Shown in pieces: positions 5,853 to 8,947 of a DNA stretch of 8,947 bases. The stretch is from Chitinophagaceae bacterium (lineage in GTDB: Bacteria; Bacteroidota; Bacteroidia; Chitinophagales; Chitinophagaceae). The first letter of the stretch is position 1. The number at the start of each line of letters is the position of its first letter. Both the position numbers and the translations under genes were made by a program. The notes beneath the pieces are model-generated. The model searched no databases. It saw only the letters and a list, made by a program, of their open reading frames with translations, and had not been told where the DNA came from. The stretch covers positions 1 to 8,947 of the forward strand of contig CANCKV010000099.1 in NCBI GenBank assembly GCA_947378615.1, written 5' to 3'.

Positions 5853-6389
5853 CTAAAATTTATTCTTCCACATCATACTCTCTATCGGACGGTTTGGCTG
5901 TCCGCTATATTTTGCATTCTTCTTTTGATTGTACTTCTCTTCAATTTCCCCATCAACAGGAAAATAAATTAGCTGACCTATTGGCATTCCTGCATAAACC
6001 CTCACAGGCTGTTTGCAAGATATTTCCAAAGTCCAATTACCGCAAAAACCAACATCGCCCTTTCCTGCTGTTGCGTGAATATCAATACCTAAACGACCTG
6101 TACTTGACTTCCCCTCCAAAAAAGGAACGTGCGCGTGCGTTTCAGTATATTCTTCTGTTACCCCCAAATAAAATTCAGAAGGAAGTAATACAAACCCTTC
6201 TTCAGGAATATCAAAATAGGTGATTGTATTATGTTTCTTAGCATCTAACTCTTTAGAATCATACGTTGCCAAACATTTTCCGAGATGAACATCATAGCTA
6301 TTACTACCTAAGCATTCTCTCAAATAGGGTACTATCTTGATTGTACCACTTTCCATCTCTTCCAAAATACGTGTATCTGATAAAATCAT
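5853..6389 (-). CDS. dcd: dCTP deaminase
   Basis: A 178-residue protein that converts dCTP to dUTP, supplying dUMP for thymidylate synthesis in the cytoplasm. It starts ATG at 6389 (MILSDTRILEEMESGTIKI), a typical family N-terminus. The family signatures are intact: EGKSSTGRLG (92-101) with the phosphate-contacting Ser and Arg, HATAG (105-109), GFCGNWTLE (114-122) whose Glu122 sits at the catalytic position, GMPIGQL (134-140), and the C-terminal AKYSGQ (159-164) that closes over the nucleotide. Length is normal. The SSTGR...HATAG form also occurs in bifunctional deaminase/dUTPases, so dUTPase activity cannot be excluded by eye. It lies between the repeat cluster on its 3' side and tRNA-Ala on its 5' side, transcribed in the same direction as the tRNA but separated from it by a terminator. 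Confidence 0.96.
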   Translation of the reverse strand: MILSDTRILEEMESGTIKIVPYLRECLGSNSYDVHLGKCLATYDSKELDAKKHNTITYFDIPEEGFVLLPSEFYLGVTEEYTETHAHVPFLEGKSSTGRLGIDIHATAGKGDVGFCGNWTLEISCKQPVRVYAGMPIGQLIYFPVDGEIEEKYNQKKNAKYSGQPNRPIESMMWKNKF

Positions 6390-6428
6390 TGCTTTTATAC
6401 TTTACTTGAAAGCCTTAATTGTCTAATT

Positions 6429-6475
6429 ATTGATTTGCAAAAACTATTAAAAAGACCGCAACAAACAATTCACAG
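6429..6475 (-). promoter_or_regulatory. Possible dcd promoter overlapping the tRNA terminator
   Basis: On the minus strand ATTG is followed about 19 bases later by TAGTTTTTGC, a near match to the Bacteroidota TTG/TAnnTTTG promoter with one extra base in the -7 box. It is about 45 bases upstream of the dcd start and overlaps the hairpin and T-run that end the tRNA. This is a pattern match only. Confidence 0.25.
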
Positions 6476-6493
6476 AATTTATTTGATGCGGTC
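6449..6493 (-). terminator. Intrinsic terminator of tRNA-Ala
   Basis: On the minus strand, GACCGCA (6487-6493) pairs with TGCGGTC (6454-6460), enclosing a second small stem AATTC/GAATT with a three-base loop, and is followed by TTTTTAATAG. It lies about 20 bases after the tRNA 3' end and separates the tRNA from dcd. Confidence 0.7.
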
Positions 6494-6513
6494 ATTTATT
6501 CATTTGATTTATG

Positions 6514-6586
<73 letters not shown>

Positions 6587-6645
6587 AAAGAATGTTGGAG
6601 GGCAAAAGTAATGGTTTTATTTATCGACACCTAAAAAAAAGGTTA

Positions 6646-6672
6646 TTGTAAATATATTTTTTCTTACCTTCG
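6646..6672 (+). promoter_or_regulatory. Candidate promoter of the OmpA-family gene
   Basis: TTG at 6646-6648 and TACCTTCG at 6665-6672 resemble the Bacteroidota -33 TTG and -7 TAnnTTTG elements. One base of the -7 box is off and the 16-base spacing is slightly short. A transcript from it would start about 6678, just before the hairpin at 6685. Confidence 0.4.
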
Positions 6673-6684
6673 TTTTCTTTTTTT

Positions 6685-6716
6685 CCGCCTGTGTACTTGT
6701 ATGCAGGCGGTTTTTT
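6685..6716 (+). terminator. Terminator-like hairpin in the leader of the OmpA-family gene
   Basis: CCGCCTGTGTA (6685-6695) pairs with TATGCAGGCGG (6700-6710) around a CTTG tetraloop, followed by six T residues. In plus-strand RNA this is an 11-pair stem with two G-U wobbles; on the minus strand those become A-C mismatches and there is no T-run. It is therefore built for plus-strand transcripts, yet no plus-strand gene lies between 2960 and here. It could attenuate the downstream gene or end a short RNA. Confidence 0.7.
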
Positions 6717-6789
6717 ATTATACAGGTCATAATTTATGCTCCATTTTTCTACATCAATAAAAACCTGTACACTCAATAAAAAAATATTT

Positions 6790-8703
6790 ATGCGCTTTTA
6801 TCTGGTTTTATTTTCCCTTTTTTTTACCTTTATCACAAAGGCTCAGACCTATAATCCCAATCGGATTAATTCAAAAGCAAAGGATATTTATGCCAAAGCA
6901 ATGATAAAACTTAGTAATGACCAATTTTTGAGTTCAATTCCCCTCTTAGAGAAATCAATCATTATAGATTCTAATTTCGTCGATGCCTATCTATCAATAG
7001 CAGGTGTTATGGGTCAATTAAAAGCCTATCCCTTAGCTGTAAAATTTTATGAAATTGCTCAACGTAAGGATACTACCTATTTTAGACCCTATTATCTTCC
7101 TTATTCAATCAACTTAGCTGGATTGGGAAGATTTGATAGTGCCTTAACCGTAATTAACAACTTTCTTACGCTCCCATTTCTCGATGATGTAAGTAAGAAG
7201 AGTGCTGAATACAGGAAGAAATGCTATGCTTTTGGCGTTCAATACAAAAAGAATCATCCGAATTCAAATTATCAATTTCTTCCAAAAAATTTAGGTGACA
7301 GTATTAATACTGAATTGTCGGAGTACCTACCAACGTTTAGTGTGGACGACAGCCTTTTGGTTTTTTCAAGAAGAAGCCCCGATGGAGGAGAATATTTTTA
7401 TAGAAGTCCAATGATTACTCCCTCTCATTTTGGAAAGGCAACTATGATTCCAGGTGATCTCAATCAGGAAACATATAAAGGAGCATTGACAGTTTCAGCC
7501 GATGGAGAATGGATGATTTTTGCTGGAAATATTCATGGAAAAACTTACGGCGATTATGATTTATATATCAGCTATTATACCCCTAAAGGTTGGAGTGAAC
7601 CTGAAAATATGGGTGAAGGAATAAATAGTGAGTTTTGGGAAAGTAGTCCGACCCTTAGCCCCGATAAAAGGGCACTCTATTTTAGTAGTAACAGACCCGG
7701 TGGATTTGGGGGAAAAGATTTGTACGTAAGTTATCGCGATAAAAAAGGGCGATGGGGCAATCCAATCAATCTAGGTCAAAATATAAATACACCTGCTGAT
7801 GAACAAGCTCCATTTATTCATGCAGATAATCAAACCCTCTATTACACCTCGAATGGATTGAATGGTTATGGAGGTACCGACTTGTTTGTAATCAGGCAAG
7901 GTATAGATGGCAAATGGAGTATGCCTGAGAATCTAGGATTTCCTATCAATACCATTGAAAATGAAGGTAGTTTGGCAATCGCCCCTAACGGTATTGATGC
8001 CTATTATGCGAGTGATAGAAGCGATACTAGAGGAGGATTGGATTTATATCATTTTGAATTAAGAGAAGATGTCCGTCCTGCAAAAACAGTATTTGTTAAA
8101 GGATTCGTTTATGATGAAAAAACTAAAAGAGGGTTGCCATCTAATGTAGAATTAATAGATAATAACACGGGGAAACCATTAATGGTTGTGCAGACAGATG
8201 AAACGGGCTTTTATTTTATCACACTCCCAACAGGTAGGGACTTTACTTTTACAGTAAATCGAATGGGCTATTTATTTTATAGTAAGATTTATGATTTAAA
8301 AGACAAGATGGCTGATAGCATTTATCATGAAAATATTTACTTAGAACCACTTACTCTAAATGCATCATTAGTATTAAAAAACATACAGTTTGATATTAAC
8401 GAGTATAAAATAAAGGAATCTAGCAAGGTTGAATTAGATAAGGTAATACAATTGTTACAACAAAATCCGGAGATTCATATTTCAGTGTGTGGTCATACAG
8501 ACAATGTTGGGAATGCGGCAGATAATCTATTACTCTCATCAAATAGGGCAAAGGCAGTAATGGAATATTTTATTTCAAAGGGTATCGCTTCTAATAGATT
8601 ACAATTTAAAGGTTTCGGTGCTACGAAACCAATAGCAGACAATAACTCTGAATCGGGAAGGGCACTTAATCGAAGAACTGAAATTCAGATTATCGCATTG
8701 TAG
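6790..8703 (+). CDS. OmpA-family envelope protein with TPR, PD40 propeller and CarboxypepD_reg-like domains (PorE-like architecture)
   Basis: The start at 6790 (637 residues) is preferred because it puts a signal peptide first: MRFYLVLFSLFFTFITKA, cleaved before Gln19. An in-frame ATG at 6736 would add 18 residues ahead of it. Domains in order: TPR-like helices (about 30-140); five PD40-type beta-propeller blades (about 175-425), with the strand motif SPDKRALYFSSNRPGGFGGKD as the clearest; a CarboxypepD_reg-like domain (about 434-500, VKGFVYDEKTKRGLP...TDETGFYFITLP); and a C-terminal OmpA peptidoglycan-binding domain (about 526-637) with GHTDNVG (568-574) and NRRTEI (627-632). Family knowledge: PorE of the type IX secretion system has this same domain order, but other Bacteroidota paralogues share it, so no symbol is given. 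There is no lipobox Cys after the signal, unlike lipoprotein PorE. Inferred location: periplasm or outer membrane, tethered to peptidoglycan. Confidence 0.92.
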   Translation: MRFYLVLFSLFFTFITKAQTYNPNRINSKAKDIYAKAMIKLSNDQFLSSIPLLEKSIIIDSNFVDAYLSIAGVMGQLKAYPLAVKFYEIAQRKDTTYFRPYYLPYSINLAGLGRFDSALTVINNFLTLPFLDDVSKKSAEYRKKCYAFGVQYKKNHPNSNYQFLPKNLGDSINTELSEYLPTFSVDDSLLVFSRRSPDGGEYFYRSPMITPSHFGKATMIPGDLNQETYKGALTVSADGEWMIFAGNIHGKTYGDYDLYISYYTPKGWSEPENMGEGINSEFWESSPTLSPDKRALYFSSNRPGGFGGKDLYVSYRDKKGRWGNPINLGQNINTPADEQAPFIHADNQTLYYTSNGLNGYGGTDLFVIRQGIDGKWSMPENLGFPINTIENEGSLAIAPNGIDAYYASDRSDTRGGLDLYHFELREDVRPAKTVFVKGFVYDEKTKRGLPSNVELIDNNTGKPLMVVQTDETGFYFITLPTGRDFTFTVNRMGYLFYSKIYDLKDKMADSIYHENIYLEPLTLNASLVLKNIQFDINEYKIKESSKVELDKVIQLLQQNPEIHISVCGHTDNVGNAADNLLLSSNRAKAVMEYFISKGIASNRLQFKGFGATKPIADNNSESGRALNRRTEIQIIAL

Positions 8704-8738
8704 GCTTTTAATTTAATCAACTTTTATTCTTTCAAATT

Positions 8739-8947
8739 TCAATTCATGCTTAAATTATCTATTAAACGTACATTTTTAATGGTGGCGGCTATTAACACAA
8801 CAACATTTTCTTTGGGGCTGTTATCCGTAATCGGAGTTAATGAATCTGCATTACAAAATGAAATGTAGTCTATTGATTCAAAACCACTTTGCAATAGGTC
8901 TGCTTTCACTTTATTTTCTATCTTCAAAATAGGAATAGACGAAATAC
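8739..8947 (-). CDS. panC: Pantoate--beta-alanine ligase (pantothenate synthetase), C-terminal fragment
   Basis: The minus-strand frame is open from the right edge of the window to a TGA at 8739, so only about 68 C-terminal residues are visible and the true start lies outside; a TTG at 8927 is internal. The sequence ESIDYISFCNADSLTPI, then VVVLIAATIKNVRLIDN (ending NLSMN), matches the characteristic PanC end, where xxDYxxxxDxxxLxP is followed by a hydrophobic strand and RLIDN. PanC joins pantoate to beta-alanine using ATP in the cytoplasm, the last step of vitamin B5 synthesis. It converges on the OmpA-family gene with 35 bases between the stop codons and no clear terminator between them. Confidence 0.88.
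   Translation of the reverse strand, partial: ISSIPILKIENKVKADLLQSGFESIDYISFCNADSLTPITDNSPKENVVVLIAATIKNVRLIDNLSMN

Noticed and set aside
5894..6223. Plus-strand 109-residue open frame
   Set aside because: It lies wholly within the well-supported dcd gene on the other strand; the dcd motifs decide the coding strand.

Overview
The window reads as AT-rich chromosomal DNA of a Bacteroidota (Bacteroidetes) bacterium. Evidence: the 637-residue envelope protein has a TPR, PD40 beta-propeller, carboxypeptidase-regulatory-like and OmpA domain order typical of that phylum; starts lack Shine-Dalgarno sequences; the best promoter match resembles the TTG/TAnnTTTG type; and a CarboxypepD_reg-like domain recurs in two proteins. 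Genus cannot be fixed from the sequence alone.

Layout from left to right. (1) The C-terminal end of a SNF2-family helicase on the plus strand, cut by the window edge, ends at 421. (2) A 600-base AT-rich gap (422-1025) has no convincing gene, but it holds a strong minus-strand terminator and several hairpins that together suggest a small minus-strand RNA. (3) A 644-residue OLD-family-like ATPase (1026-2960, plus) with a TOPRIM-like C-terminal half, in which two expected acidic residues appear as Gln and Asn. (4) A gap (2961-3330) with a solitary transposon-end-like sequence and the terminator of the next gene. (5) An unrecognised 305-residue protein (3331-4248, minus). (6) Upstream of it, a precisely phased array of twelve degenerate 21-bp units (about 4341-4595). 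(7) 4600-5852 is gene-free: a 193-bp family of imperfect repeats, one copy split by a complete 293-bp MITE-like element with 18-bp terminal inverted repeats and a 9-10 bp target duplication. (8) dCTP deaminase (dcd, minus), then tRNA-Ala(GGC) (minus) with its own terminator. (9) A plus-strand terminator-like hairpin in the leader of the PorE-like OmpA-family gene (6790-8703, plus). (10) The C-terminus of pantothenate synthetase (panC, minus), cut by the right edge.

The genes do not form one pathway. The housekeeping genes (dcd, tRNA-Ala, panC) and the envelope gene bracket an accessory stretch of roughly 500-5850 with a defence-type ATPase, an orphan protein, the phased array, interspersed repeats and a non-autonomous mobile element. 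The points most worth a second look are the 21-bp array with its associated orphan protein, the ATPase with apparently neutralised TOPRIM residues, the MITE nested in a repeat, and the possible small RNA at about 546-700.
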